In this document: positions 40,851 to 49,555 of the stretch, piece after piece
Layout: each line of letters starts with the position of its first letter
How positions within the stretch are numbered: position 1 is the stretch's first letter
Source of the DNA: Nitratireductor aquimarinus
GTDB taxonomy: Bacteria; Pseudomonadota; Alphaproteobacteria; Rhizobiales; Rhizobiaceae
Direction of reading: 5' to 3'
Length of the DNA stretch: 64,000 nt
Assembly: GCF_046773475.1 (NCBI RefSeq)
Contig: NZ_CP177239.1
Span: forward strand, 3,844,001-3,908,000
Translations under genes and position numbers: made by a program
The notes under the pieces: model-generated
Seen by the model: only the letters and a program-made list of their open reading frames with translations
Database searches by the model: none
What the model was told of the DNA's origin: nothing

Positions 40851-41651
40851 TCAGCCGCGCCAGAGCCGATGAAGCGCGATGGCCGACGCCGCAGCCACAT
40901 TGAGGCTGTCGAAATCATCCGCCATGGAAATCCGTGCAGTCGGCAGCCGGTCCATCACATCCTGTGAAAGCCCGTGCCCCTCGCTGCCCAGAAGCAGCGC
41001 GTGTCGCGGTGTGCGCTCCACATCGGCAATGTCGATCCCGCCACGCGGGCTGAGCGCAAGAATGGAGAAGCCACGGCTCTCCAGTGCTCCGGCAAGGGCG
41101 TCGGGATTGCTGATCCGCGCGAACGGCACTTTGAGCGTTGCACCGACCGAAACCCGGATGGCCTTGCGATAGAGCGGGTCGCAGCAATCGTCGGTCAACA
41201 GGATTGCGGCTGCGCCAAATGACGCCGCGTTGCGGAAGATCGAGCCCATATTGTCATGATTGGAGATACCGGAGAGCGCCACGACCAGCGCCTGCGCCGG
41301 CAGTGTGTCGAGCAGCTCGTTGCCGGTCGTCCCCGGTTTTCTGCCAATGGCCAGAATCCCGCGATGGATTTCAAATCCGGCAATCTGGTCCATCACCGCG
41401 CCGCTGGCCACATAGACGGGCACGTCTTCCGGGATGTGTTCGATCAGATCGGCGAGGCCGTCGACCCGGTTTTCCCGCAAAAAGACGCTTTCTGCCGAAA
41501 AGCGGCTGGTGGAGAAGAGTACGTTCAGCACCACGCGGCCTTCGGCCACGAAGCGGCCCTGCCGGCCCACCAGATCGCGCTCGCGAATATCCCGATAGGC
41601 CGCAATGCGCGGATCGTCAGCCTCTTCGATGCGGATCAGCGTGCGTTTCAT
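40851..41651 (-). CDS. TrmH/SpoU-family RNA 2'-O-methyltransferase
   Basis: Methylates ribose in rRNA or tRNA with S-adenosylmethionine. An N-terminal substrate-binding part is followed by the knotted SPOUT domain: SNHDNMGSIFRNAASFGAAA (motif 1), LLGSEGHGLS (motif 2) and ISMADDFDSLNVAAASAIAL (motif 3). Length 266 is normal. It starts within the stop of the HugZ-type gene (4-bp overlap). Confidence 0.9.
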   Translation of the reverse strand: MKRTLIRIEEADDPRIAAYRDIRERDLVGRQGRFVAEGRVVLNVLFSTSRFSAESVFLRENRVDGLADLIEHIPEDVPVYVASGAVMDQIAGFEIHRGILAIGRKPGTTGNELLDTLPAQALVVALSGISNHDNMGSIFRNAASFGAAAILLTDDCCDPLYRKAIRVSVGATLKVPFARISNPDALAGALESRGFSILALSPRGGIDIADVERTPRHALLLGSEGHGLSQDVMDRLPTARISMADDFDSLNVAAASAIALHRLWRG

Positions 41652-42418
41652 GCGGCCAGCGCGGCGCGCGCTTCCCTGGCCATCTCAACGAGGGCGGGGC
41701 GCATCTGTGCGGCGTCGCTCAACGGTTCTGCGAAAAACACGCGGCGCGTATCGTCGCCAAGCGCCAGGTCCACGCCGTCGGGGTCGATGCCGGTGAGCTG
41801 CCATTTTCCGGCCTGCGCGCGGCCGAAATGCCGGGCATAGTTCTCCACCGCATCGGCATGGTCGCTGTTCATATGCGCGATCGCGCCAGCCTCGGCCGCG
41901 GCCAGTCCCGCAAGGGCCGGGCTGTCGCTCAGAAGGTCGCTTCGGGTGAGCCTGTAGGCGCGGGCAAAGCCGCCATTGAGGAGCGCGGTTTCAGGCTCCA
42001 GCCGATAGATCGCGAAGTCGGGGAAATCGACATAGAGTTTCGCCTTGGGATGGCGCGCCAGATAGCGGCGCTTGGCAAGCGCGTGGGCGTCGCTGTCGCG
42101 CTCCAGCCTGTGCGCCGTGGCCTTTACGGTGAGGCGCGGATGGGCAAGGGGATCGCCCTTGCCGGGCTCGCCGATCAGCAGCGAGCAGCGCGGATCGGCT
42201 TCAAGCCCCCTTGTATGGGCGGAGAGGCCGGAGACGAGAATGAGCGGCGCGCCATCAAGATCGGTGGCGGTGGCGACGCGCGTTGCAAACGGAGCGCCGT
42301 CTTCCGGATCGACCGTGGCGAGCGCGCCGTAACGCGACACCCTTAACAGCGTGCGCCCGAGGCGGATCGCGTCTGCGTCTGTTTCAAGGATAACGTCTTT
42401 TATCTTTTCGTCGCTCAT
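41648..42418 (-). CDS. HugZ-family heme-degradation protein (split-barrel FMN-like fold)
   Basis: 256 aa. The N-terminal domain is a pyridoxamine-phosphate-oxidase-like split barrel (RYGALATVDPEDGAPFATRV; LAHPRLTVKATAHRLERD). The C-terminal DUF2470 domain holds IAHMNSDHADAVENYARHF, typical of HugZ heme oxygenases. Such proteins open heme to release iron, or act as FMN enzymes; which applies here is not certain. It is upstream of and translationally coupled to the TrmH-family gene. Confidence 0.8.
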   Translation of the reverse strand: MSDEKIKDVILETDADAIRLGRTLLRVSRYGALATVDPEDGAPFATRVATATDLDGAPLILVSGLSAHTRGLEADPRCSLLIGEPGKGDPLAHPRLTVKATAHRLERDSDAHALAKRRYLARHPKAKLYVDFPDFAIYRLEPETALLNGGFARAYRLTRSDLLSDSPALAGLAAAEAGAIAHMNSDHADAVENYARHFGRAQAGKWQLTGIDPDGVDLALGDDTRRVFFAEPLSDAAQMRPALVEMAREARAALAA

Positions 42419-42500
42419 TGCCGCCTCGTCTGTTTTAATATGCTTCTTTCGCTCAAGAAATAGGCGGCTTCAAGTCCCCGGCGGGGATATCCGGACCTGC

Positions 42501-43262
42501 CTATCGCGGCGCCATGCGGATTGCGCCATCGAGCCGGATCGTCTCGCCATTCAGCATCTGGTTTTCCACGATGTGGCAGGCGAGCGCCGCATATTCCGAC
42601 GGTTCGCCAAGACGCGGCGGGAAGGGCACCTGCTGGCCAAGCGAGGCCTGTGCGTCTTCCGGCAGCCCGGCCATCATCGGCGTCTTGAAGATGCCCGGCG
42701 CAATGGTGCAGACGCGAATGCCCGAGCGCGACAGATCACGCGCGATCGGCAGCGTCATGCCCACCACGCCGCCCTTGGAGGCGGAATAGGCAACCTGGCC
42801 GACCTGCCCGTCAAAGGCGGCGACCGAGGCCGTGTTGACGATCACGCCGCGCTCGCCACCGTCGAGCGGTTCCAGCTCCTGCGCCTGTGCGGCAAACAGC
42901 CGGATCATGTTGAACGTGCCGAGAAGGTTGATTTCGATCACCCGGCGGTAGAGGTCGAGCGGGTGCGGACCATCCTTGCCGACGGTCTTCATCGCAATGG
43001 CGATGCCGGCGCAATTGACGAGGATGCGTGGAGCCCCGAGCTTTTCGGTCGCGGTGCGGAGCGCTTCCTGAACGTCCTCCTCGCTCCTCACGTCACATTT
43101 GACGGCGATGCCCTGAAGGTCGGCGGCAACGTCTTCCGCCCGCTCCATGCCGATATCGGCGATGGCCACCCTGGCCCCCCTGGCGGCAAGCGCGCGTGCG
43201 GTGGCTTCGCCAAGTCCCGAGCCGCCGCCCGAAACGAGTGCAACAACGCCGGATGGATTCAT
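42501..43262 (-). CDS. SDR-family 3-hydroxyacyl-CoA dehydrogenase-like protein
   Basis: NAD-dependent dehydrogenase of the HSD10-like group. NAD motif VSGGGSGLGEATARALAARG; NCAG block ILVNCAGIA; catalytic Ser-Tyr-Lys in NTASVAAFDGQVGQVAYSAS followed by KGG; the ISPGIF-like block APGIFKTPMMAGLP. Length 253. Likely in fatty-acid or branched-chain oxidation. Stands alone between a palindromic repeat and the HugZ/TrmH pair. Confidence 0.88.
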   Translation of the reverse strand: MNPSGVVALVSGGGSGLGEATARALAARGARVAIADIGMERAEDVAADLQGIAVKCDVRSEEDVQEALRTATEKLGAPRILVNCAGIAIAMKTVGKDGPHPLDLYRRVIEINLLGTFNMIRLFAAQAQELEPLDGGERGVIVNTASVAAFDGQVGQVAYSASKGGVVGMTLPIARDLSRSGIRVCTIAPGIFKTPMMAGLPEDAQASLGQQVPFPPRLGEPSEYAALACHIVENQMLNGETIRLDGAIRMAPR

Positions 43263-43297
43263 GAAAAGACCTCCCTTTGATTTGGGGAGGCAGAGTA

Positions 43298-43400
43298 GAG
43301 CATCGGACCGAAAAGTGGAAACCGGTTTTCGGGTTATTCCGATGCTCCATCAATAGGTTAGATCGTCCTTTGTGCGTCCGGATGGACGCACGGCGATCTA
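43298..43400. repeat. Dispersed palindromic intergenic repeat, copy B
   Basis: GAGCATCGGA (43298-43307) pairs with TCCGATGCTC (43338-43347) round GAAACCGGTTTTC, then a second hairpin-like tail GTGCGTCCGGATGGACGCAC. Over ~100 bp it is nearly identical to copy A at 38391. Confidence 0.87.
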
Positions 43401-43457
43401 GACCGGTTCACGGGCGCTGGAAACGGCGAACTGGTTTCGGTTCGTTCGTCCGGGATC

Positions 43458-43490
43458 AAACGCCCCGCCCTTCATTCGGGCGAGGCGTTT
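43458..43490 (-). terminator. Hairpin terminator of the choline-transport operon
   Basis: AAACGCCCCGCCC and GGGCGAGGCGTTT form a 13-bp stem with one mismatch and a 7-nt loop, just beyond the choV stop at 43500. Confidence 0.65.
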
Positions 43491-43499
43491 CAAGCTGCA

Positions 43500-44687
43500 T
43501 CAGCGCCGGATGATGGAGCCCAGAACGTCGCGGATGCCGATGGCGCCGACGAAGCGGGAGGCATCGTCGAACAGCGCTACGGGCGCAGTCTGCGACTGCT
43601 GCATGGCGCGCATCACTGTTTTCAGTGATGTGCCGGCCGTCGCCCAGAAGACCTTTGGCCTGTCTTCCGGCAGATCCTCGATATTGTCGCAGGAAACCCA
43701 GATGGCCGGCTTCTTGTTGCGCTCGGCATCGATGACCAGCATGTTTTCATCGAACTTGAAGCGGGTGGTGCGGCGGCGGTCGAGCCAGAGCCAGCCTTCG
43801 CCGGCAGGCTCCAGATCGCGCACATCGCGCATCACGTTCCAAGCGGTCAGCACCGAGAGCGGGTTCACATTGGAGATGAACTCGCGCACATAATCGTTCT
43901 CCGGGGCCAGAATGATGTCTTCCGGCGCGCCGGTCTGGACGATCCTGCCGCCTTCCATGATGGAGATGCGGTTGCCGATCTTCAGCGCTTCCTCAAGGTC
44001 GTGGCTCACGAACAGAATGGTCTTCTTGAGCCGTTCCTGCAGTTCGATCAGCTCATCCTGAAGCTTGGTGCGGATCAGCGGATCGAGTGCGGAGAACGGC
44101 TCATCCATCAGCAGGATGGGCGCTTCCGTCGCGAAGGCGCGGGCAAGGCCCACGCGCTGCTGCATGCCGCCCGAAAGCTCATGGGCATATTTGTCGGCCC
44201 ATTCGGTCAGGTGAACCAGTTCGAGCTGCGCCATGACGCGCTCCTTGCGTTCGGCGGCGGGCACGCCGGCAAGCTCAAGGCCGAAGCCGACATTCTCCGC
44301 CACCGTGCGCCACGGCAGGAGTGCGAATTGCTGAAAGACCATCGCCACGCATTCGCGGCGGATCTTGCGCAGTTCGGCCTGCGAGCAGTTGACCACATCG
44401 GCCTGCCACTCGCCGTCATGCACGATGACATTGCCGCGCGCCACCGTGTTCAGCCGGTTGACCGCGCGCAGAAGCGTGGATTTGCCGGAGCCCGAAAGCC
44501 CCATGAGAACGGAGATCTCGCCGCGCTCCACGGTGAGGTCACAGCCCGCGCAGCCAAGCACCGCGCCCGTTTCGGCAAGGATTTCCTCACGGTTCCTGCC
44601 CGCATCCACCAGCGGCAGGGCGTCGGCCTTCTGTTTGTCGGTGCCGAACAGGATGTCGACATTCTGGAATTCGACGGCCACGCTCAT
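43500..44687 (-). CDS. choV: Choline/betaine ABC transporter ATP-binding protein
   Basis: Powers choline (quaternary amine) import. Walker A GLSGSGKST, signature LSGGMQQRVGLARA, Walker B ILLMDEPFSALDPL and switch His FVSHDLEEAL are all intact. An N-terminal extension holding CAGCDLTVERGEISVLMGLS and a C-terminal CBS-like region (~290-395) match rhizobial ChoV/ProV proteins. Length 395. The start overlaps the permease stop by 4 bp. Confidence 0.9.
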   Translation of the reverse strand: MSVAVEFQNVDILFGTDKQKADALPLVDAGRNREEILAETGAVLGCAGCDLTVERGEISVLMGLSGSGKSTLLRAVNRLNTVARGNVIVHDGEWQADVVNCSQAELRKIRRECVAMVFQQFALLPWRTVAENVGFGLELAGVPAAERKERVMAQLELVHLTEWADKYAHELSGGMQQRVGLARAFATEAPILLMDEPFSALDPLIRTKLQDELIELQERLKKTILFVSHDLEEALKIGNRISIMEGGRIVQTGAPEDIILAPENDYVREFISNVNPLSVLTAWNVMRDVRDLEPAGEGWLWLDRRRTTRFKFDENMLVIDAERNKKPAIWVSCDNIEDLPEDRPKVFWATAGTSLKTVMRAMQQSQTAPVALFDDASRFVGAIGIRDVLGSIIRR

Positions 44688-45538
44688 TTGTCGCTCCTGC
44701 GTTCGATCCGCGCGATGCGGTCGAGAATGATCGCCAGCACGACGATGGCGAGACCGGCTTCAAGGCCGAGCGGAATGTTGACCGAGTTGAGCGCGCGCAC
44801 CACCGGCTTGCCGAGGCCGTCAGCGCCGATCAGGGCGGCAATCACCACCATGGAAAGCGACAGCATGATGCACTGCGTCAGCCCCGCCATGATGGAGGGC
44901 AGGGCAGCCGGCAGCTCCACCTTCCACAGAAGCTGGCGCTTGGTTGCGCCAAAGGCCTGGCCCGCTTCGAGCATGGGCTGTGGAACGGAGGTGATGCCCA
45001 GATAGGTGAGGCGGATCGGTGCGGGCGATGCGAAAATGACGGTCACGATGAGACCGGGGGCCGCGCCGAGGCCAAACAGGATGAGCACCGGGATCAGGTA
45101 GACGAAGGTTGGCAGCGTCTGCATCAGGTCGAGGACCGGACGCAGGAACTGGTAGACGCGCGCATTGTGCGCGGCCCAGATGCCGACCGGCACGCCGATG
45201 GCCATGGACACGGCGGCAGCGGCCACGACGAGCACCAGTGTTTCGACCGTTTCTTCCCAGAGCCCCTGATTGATGATGAAGGCAAGACCGAGCGCCACGG
45301 CAAGCGCGAGCTTCCACGAGCGCTGAAGACCGTAGGCAAGGGCGGCTATGGCCAGCACCAGCCCGATGGGCGGGATGGCGAGCAGGAGGTCGACCATGCC
45401 GTCGAGGATGTCGGCCAGCACCTCTGCAAGGGTGTCGAACAGCCAGGCAAAATTGGTGGTCAGGAAATCGAAAAAGTCACGGCCCCACCGGCCGATGGGA
45501 ATTTTCCAGTCTGCGATCCATTCTGAAACAGGGTCCAT
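44684..45538 (-). CDS. choW: Choline/betaine ABC transporter permease
   Basis: Inner-membrane subunit, 284 aa from ATG 45538 (the frame opens upstream at 45655 but that part is Arg/Phe-rich and not membrane-like). About six transmembrane segments; the EAA-like loop reads AGQAFGATKRQLLWKVELPA, then ALPSIMAGLTQCIMLSLSMV, typical of ProW/ChoW. The soluble N-terminal stretch DPVSEWIADWKIPIGRWGRD is also typical. Overlaps choV. Confidence 0.9.
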   Translation of the reverse strand: MDPVSEWIADWKIPIGRWGRDFFDFLTTNFAWLFDTLAEVLADILDGMVDLLLAIPPIGLVLAIAALAYGLQRSWKLALAVALGLAFIINQGLWEETVETLVLVVAAAAVSMAIGVPVGIWAAHNARVYQFLRPVLDLMQTLPTFVYLIPVLILFGLGAAPGLIVTVIFASPAPIRLTYLGITSVPQPMLEAGQAFGATKRQLLWKVELPAALPSIMAGLTQCIMLSLSMVVIAALIGADGLGKPVVRALNSVNIPLGLEAGLAIVVLAIILDRIARIERRSDK

Positions 45539-45637
45539 GAGCCCGGGGAGTTCCTTTCTGCGGATTTCTTCTTCTTGCGTGTGCAGGTGCCGGGTGAAGA
45601 ACCGGCAGTCTCCGTTCCCGGTCGGGAAGGAGGAGAA

Positions 45638-45677
45638 GCCGGCGCGAAGCTGCACTCATGCGGGCCTGCGCGCCGGC
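45638..45677 (-). promoter_or_regulatory. Intercistronic hairpin between choX and choW
   Basis: GCCGGCGCG (45638-45646) pairs with CGCGCCGGC (45669-45677), just after the choX stop and without a T-tract. Such hairpins after binding-protein genes commonly stabilise upstream mRNA, giving more binding protein than permease. Confidence 0.5.
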
Positions 45678-45684
45678 TGTCGGA

Positions 45685-46632
45685 CTACATGTCCAGATGC
45701 GCCTTAACGGCGTCGAGACCGGCCTCTCCGCTGAAGGTGGTCACACCCTCAAGCCACGGGCCGAGCGCGTCCGGATTGGCTTTCAGCCATTCTGCGGCGG
45801 CCTTCTGCGGCTCCTGATTGTCATCGAGAATCTTGCCCATGATCTCGTTCTCCATCTGGAGCGAGAAGACCATGTTCTTCAGAAGCTTGCCGAGGTTCGG
45901 GCACTCTTCGGAAAGGCCGGCGCGGGTGTTGGTGTGCACGGTTGCGCCACCGTAATTTGGGCCAAACACGTCGTCGCCGCCTTCAAGATAGGTCATGTCG
46001 ACATTGGCGTTCATCGGGTGCGGTTCCCAGCCGAGGAAGACGATGGGCTTCTTGGAGCCGACGGCGCGGCGAACCTGCGAGAGCATGCCGGCTTCGGAGC
46101 TTTCCACGAGCTCGAAATCCTTCAGGCCGAACGTGTCGTTCTCGATCATGTCGAGGATCAGGCGGTTGCCGTCATTGCCGGGCTCGATGCCGTAGATCTC
46201 GCCATCCAGTTCGTCTGCGAACTTGGCGATGTCGGCGAAGCTCTTGAGGCCCGCATCATAGGTGTATTTCGGAACGGCCAGCGTGTATTTCGCGCCTTCC
46301 AGATTGGTGACCAGCGTTTCCACCGTGCCGTCTTCGCGGTAGGGCGCGATATCGGCTTCCATGGTCGGCATCCAGTTGCCGAGGAACACATCGACGTCGT
46401 TGTTCTTCAGCGAGGCATAGGTCACCGGCACCGAAAGCACCTGGGTTTCGGGCTCATAGCCGAGGCCTTCCAGCACCACGGACGCGGTTGCGGTGGTTGC
46501 GGTGATGTCGGTCCAGCCGACGTCGGAGAATGTGATGGCCTTGCAGGAATCGGCTTCTGCGGCGAACGCTGCGCCCGAGAACAGGCTTGCGGCGAGCCCG
46601 AGTACCAGTGTCTTCTTTCGGCTGGGTAACAT
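45685..46632 (-). CDS. choX: Choline-binding periplasmic protein
   Basis: 315 aa with signal peptide to residue ~23 (MLPSRKKTLVLGLAASLFSG, AAFA). The mature start SCKAITFSDVGWTDITATTA then VVLEGLGYEP is typical of quaternary-amine binding proteins; later VFLGNWMPTM and PIVFLGWEPHPMN carry Trp residues likely to form the aromatic cage. ATG 46632 has AGGAG ~8 nt upstream. First gene of choXWV; neighbours and length support ChoX over glycine-betaine binding. Confidence 0.88.
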   Translation of the reverse strand: MLPSRKKTLVLGLAASLFSGAAFAAEADSCKAITFSDVGWTDITATTATASVVLEGLGYEPETQVLSVPVTYASLKNNDVDVFLGNWMPTMEADIAPYREDGTVETLVTNLEGAKYTLAVPKYTYDAGLKSFADIAKFADELDGEIYGIEPGNDGNRLILDMIENDTFGLKDFELVESSEAGMLSQVRRAVGSKKPIVFLGWEPHPMNANVDMTYLEGGDDVFGPNYGGATVHTNTRAGLSEECPNLGKLLKNMVFSLQMENEIMGKILDDNQEPQKAAAEWLKANPDALGPWLEGVTTFSGEAGLDAVKAHLDM

Positions 46633-46860
46633 GACAGCTCTCCTTTTATGATTGTTGTCCGGCAAAGGGCGGGTCTTAACCGGCTTTGCCAATTTATTCA
46701 AAGGCAACCACCAATTCGGGGGCGCTGCAAGTGCAAACGAGTGTCTGTTTGCGCCATGCAACGTGCCGTTGGCGACGGTATTCCGGTGGAAGAAAAACAA
46801 TGCGGCGTTTTCTAAAGAGCGCTGGTGGTGTTTAAGAGCGCGAAAGATACAGGCAGCGCG

Positions 46861-47481
46861 ATGGCAAAGCTCTATTTTCACTATGCGACGATGAACGCCG
46901 GCAAGTCGACCATGCTCTTGCAGGCGTCCTACAATTATCGTGAGCGCGGCATGAGCGCGATGTTGTTTGTGGCCGGTCATTATCGCAAGGAAGACGGCGG
47001 CTATATCTCTTCACGCATCGGGCTTGAAAGCGATGCCGAGATGTTCCGCGACGGAGACGATCTCTACGCCCGCGTTGCAGAGCATCACGGCCACACGAAT
47101 GTTCACTGCGTCTTTGTCGATGAAGCGCAGTTCCTTCAGGAAGAGCAGGTCTGGCAGCTTGCCCGCGTCGCCGACAGGCTGGGCATCCCGGTCATGTGCT
47201 ACGGGCTGAGGACCGATTTCCAGGGCAATCTCTTCACCGGATCGCAGGCGCTTCTGGCGCTGGCGGATGAATTGCGCGAGGTGCGCACGATCTGCCGCTG
47301 TGGCCGCAAGGCCACCATGGTGGTGCGGCTGGGGCCGGACGGCAAGGTTGCCAGGAAGGGCGCACAGGTCGCCATCGGCAAGGATGTCTATGTCTCGCTT
47401 TGCAGAAAGCACTGGGAAGAAGAGATGGGCCGCTGGAAGGCGGAAGATCTCGTGGGCTTTGCCGGCAGCGCCGCCGGGTAG
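46861..47481 (+). CDS. tdk: Thymidine kinase (type II)
   Basis: Phosphorylates thymidine in the salvage pathway. P-loop in YFHYATMNAGKSTMLLQAS, Walker B CVFVDEAQFL, lasso region GNLFTGSQALLALADEL, and zinc Cys in TICRCGRKATM and LCRKHW. 206 aa from ATG 46861; the frame opens at 46825 without support. The 228 bp upstream (46633-46860) hold no gene, only the divergent choX and tdk promoters. Confidence 0.95.
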   Translation: MAKLYFHYATMNAGKSTMLLQASYNYRERGMSAMLFVAGHYRKEDGGYISSRIGLESDAEMFRDGDDLYARVAEHHGHTNVHCVFVDEAQFLQEEQVWQLARVADRLGIPVMCYGLRTDFQGNLFTGSQALLALADELREVRTICRCGRKATMVVRLGPDGKVARKGAQVAIGKDVYVSLCRKHWEEEMGRWKAEDLVGFAGSAAG

Positions 47482-47490
47482 AGCGCCCCG

Positions 47491-48501
47491 TCAGGCGACG
47501 CCCAGAAACCGGATCAGCGCATAGCTGACAATGCCCAGAACGGTGAGCGACAGAAGCGCTGCGACGATCACCCGGCCGCCGCTTTTCATCACGCTGCGAA
47601 TATCCACCGTCAGGCCGAGCGCTGCCATGGCTACCACGGTCAGAAGCCCGGATGCCTCGTGCATGGGAGCAAGTGCGGCGGCGGGGATGAGCTCAGCCGA
47701 GCGCAGCGCCATCATGGCCAGAAAGCCGATGATGAACCACGGCACCATTTGCAGGAAGGTGAGTTTCGCGCCGGTCTTGCGGCCATGGGCAAGGCCGAGA
47801 AGAAAGATGACCGGCCCGAGCATGAGCACGCGCACCAGCTTGACCAGTGTTCCCACCTGAATGCCGATGGCCCCGGCTGGCGCAGCTGCCGCCAGAACCT
47901 GCGGCACCGCATAGACGGTGAGGCCCGCAAACACGCCGGACTGCACCGGGCTCATGCCGATGGCGACATAGAGGACCGGCAGGAGCAGCACGACAAGAAT
48001 GCTCAGGAATGCCGTGAAGGAAAGGGACGCCGCGACTTCCGAGGCTTCGGCGCGGATCACGGGTGCGGCTGCGGCGATGGCCGAGTTGCCGCAGATGGAA
48101 TTGCCGCAGGCAACGAGCGTCGAAAGTCCGGGTGAGAGGCCCAGCGCGCGGCTGATCGCATAGCCCGCAAGGAGCGACAGCGCGACCACGCCCACAATGC
48201 CGCCCACCAGTCCGAGACCGGCTTCCCCCAGCGCGCTTATGCTGATCGATGCGCCGAGAAGAACGATCGCCACTTCCAGAACCGCCTTGGCGCAGAAGTC
48301 TATGCCGGGCCGGAAGGCGGGGCTTAATCGGGCAAGGGAACTGATGGCCGCGCCGAACAGGATGGCGAGCACAAGCCCTTCAAGCCACGCCTCGCCGAAC
48401 CACGCCTGTTCCGCCCATGCGGCCGCCAGCGCCAGCCCCGCGACGAGCACGGAGAGAAGAAGGCCCGGCAAAAGCCGGAGTGGGTGGCGAAGTGCGGACA
48501 T
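47491..48501 (-). CDS. YeiH/UPF0324-family membrane protein (putative sulfate/sulfonate exporter)
   Basis: 336 aa, about ten transmembrane segments. The family motif LVACGNSICGNSAIAAAAPV is clear, and TVYAVPQVLAAAAPAG is also typical. Family members are proposed to export sulfate or sulfonate metabolites. I start at ATG 48501; an in-frame TTG at 48519 is less likely. It is divergent from a LysR gene 101 bp away, the usual arrangement for YeiH and its regulator. Confidence 0.88.
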   Translation of the reverse strand: MSALRHPLRLLPGLLLSVLVAGLALAAAWAEQAWFGEAWLEGLVLAILFGAAISSLARLSPAFRPGIDFCAKAVLEVAIVLLGASISISALGEAGLGLVGGIVGVVALSLLAGYAISRALGLSPGLSTLVACGNSICGNSAIAAAAPVIRAEASEVAASLSFTAFLSILVVLLLPVLYVAIGMSPVQSGVFAGLTVYAVPQVLAAAAPAGAIGIQVGTLVKLVRVLMLGPVIFLLGLAHGRKTGAKLTFLQMVPWFIIGFLAMMALRSAELIPAAALAPMHEASGLLTVVAMAALGLTVDIRSVMKSGGRVIVAALLSLTVLGIVSYALIRFLGVA

Positions 48502-48602
48502 GAATGCGACCTGATGCAATGACGCATTCTTGGTCGCATGGCGCTTTATCGACTTCTATCGAATAGTTTGCCATATATCGTTCGGGAAAACCGAATGATG
48601 CC

Positions 48603-49535
48603 ATGACCTTCGAACAATTGCTGATCTTTGTAGCCGTCGCCGAGCGGGAGCACCTGACCCAGGCAGCCGCCGCCGTGGGGCGTACGCCTTCCGCCGTCAG
48701 CGCCTCCATCAAAGCGCTCGAAAGCTATTACGGCGTGGAGCTTTTTCACCGGGTTGGCCGCCGCATCGAGCTGACCCGTGTCGGCAGGGTGTTTCTGGGA
48801 GAGGCGCAGGCGACGCTTGCGCGTGTGCGTTCGGCGGAAACCATGCTGTCCGAGCTTGGCGGGCTTCGCCGCGGCACGCTCAACGTTCATGCCAGCCAGA
48901 CCGTTGCGAGCTATTGGCTGCCGCCGGTTCTGATGCGCTTTCACAAGCTCTATCCGGGCATTTCCCTGAAGCTGACCGTCGGCAACACGCGCATGGTGGC
49001 CGATGCGATGCTGGAGGGGGTGGCTGAGGTCGGGCTGGTGGAGGGCAGGGTGGACGAACCGGCCCTTTCCGTCCGGCGGGTGGACCGCGACGTGATGGCG
49101 ATTGTCGTTGCGCCAGACCATGTCTGGGCGTCGGGCGCCGCCCTGCAACCTGCCGATCTCGTGACGGGGGCGGCGTGGATCATGCGCGAGGAGGGATCTG
49201 GCACGCGCACGGCGTTTGAAAGCACGCTTGTGGAGATGGGCATCGACCCGGCTGCGCTCGATCTGGTGATGGATTTTCCTTCCAATGAGGCGGTTCTCTC
49301 GGCCGTGCGCGAAGGCGGGTGCGCGGCTGCCGTTTCCATGGCCGCTGCCGGGCCGCTGGTGGAGCGCGGCCTGCTGAAACTGGCCAATATCGACCTCGGC
49401 GCGCGTGATTTCAGCCTGTTGCGCCACAGGGAAAGACGCCAGAGCGGGGCTGCCACGGCGCTGGAGGAATTGTGTGTTGAGGCCGGCAACGTCTTTCAAT
49501 CGTCAATCGACACACATATATTTCCGCAACCCTGA
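48603..49535 (+). CDS. LysR-family transcriptional regulator
   Basis: 310 aa. N-terminal winged HTH: MTFEQLLIFVAVAEREHLTQ, AAAAVGRTPSAVSASIKALE then SYYGVELFHRVGRRIELTRV. C-terminal periplasmic-binding-like effector domain with LNVHASQTVASYWLPPVLMR. Divergent from the YeiH-family gene, so likely its activator. It ends 20 bp before the next gene, which could be partly cotranscribed. Confidence 0.9.
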   Translation: MTFEQLLIFVAVAEREHLTQAAAAVGRTPSAVSASIKALESYYGVELFHRVGRRIELTRVGRVFLGEAQATLARVRSAETMLSELGGLRRGTLNVHASQTVASYWLPPVLMRFHKLYPGISLKLTVGNTRMVADAMLEGVAEVGLVEGRVDEPALSVRRVDRDVMAIVVAPDHVWASGAALQPADLVTGAAWIMREEGSGTRTAFESTLVEMGIDPAALDLVMDFPSNEAVLSAVREGGCAAAVSMAAAGPLVERGLLKLANIDLGARDFSLLRHRERRQSGAATALEELCVEAGNVFQSSIDTHIFPQP

Positions 49536-49555
49536 CATTTGCGGAGCGCACCAGC

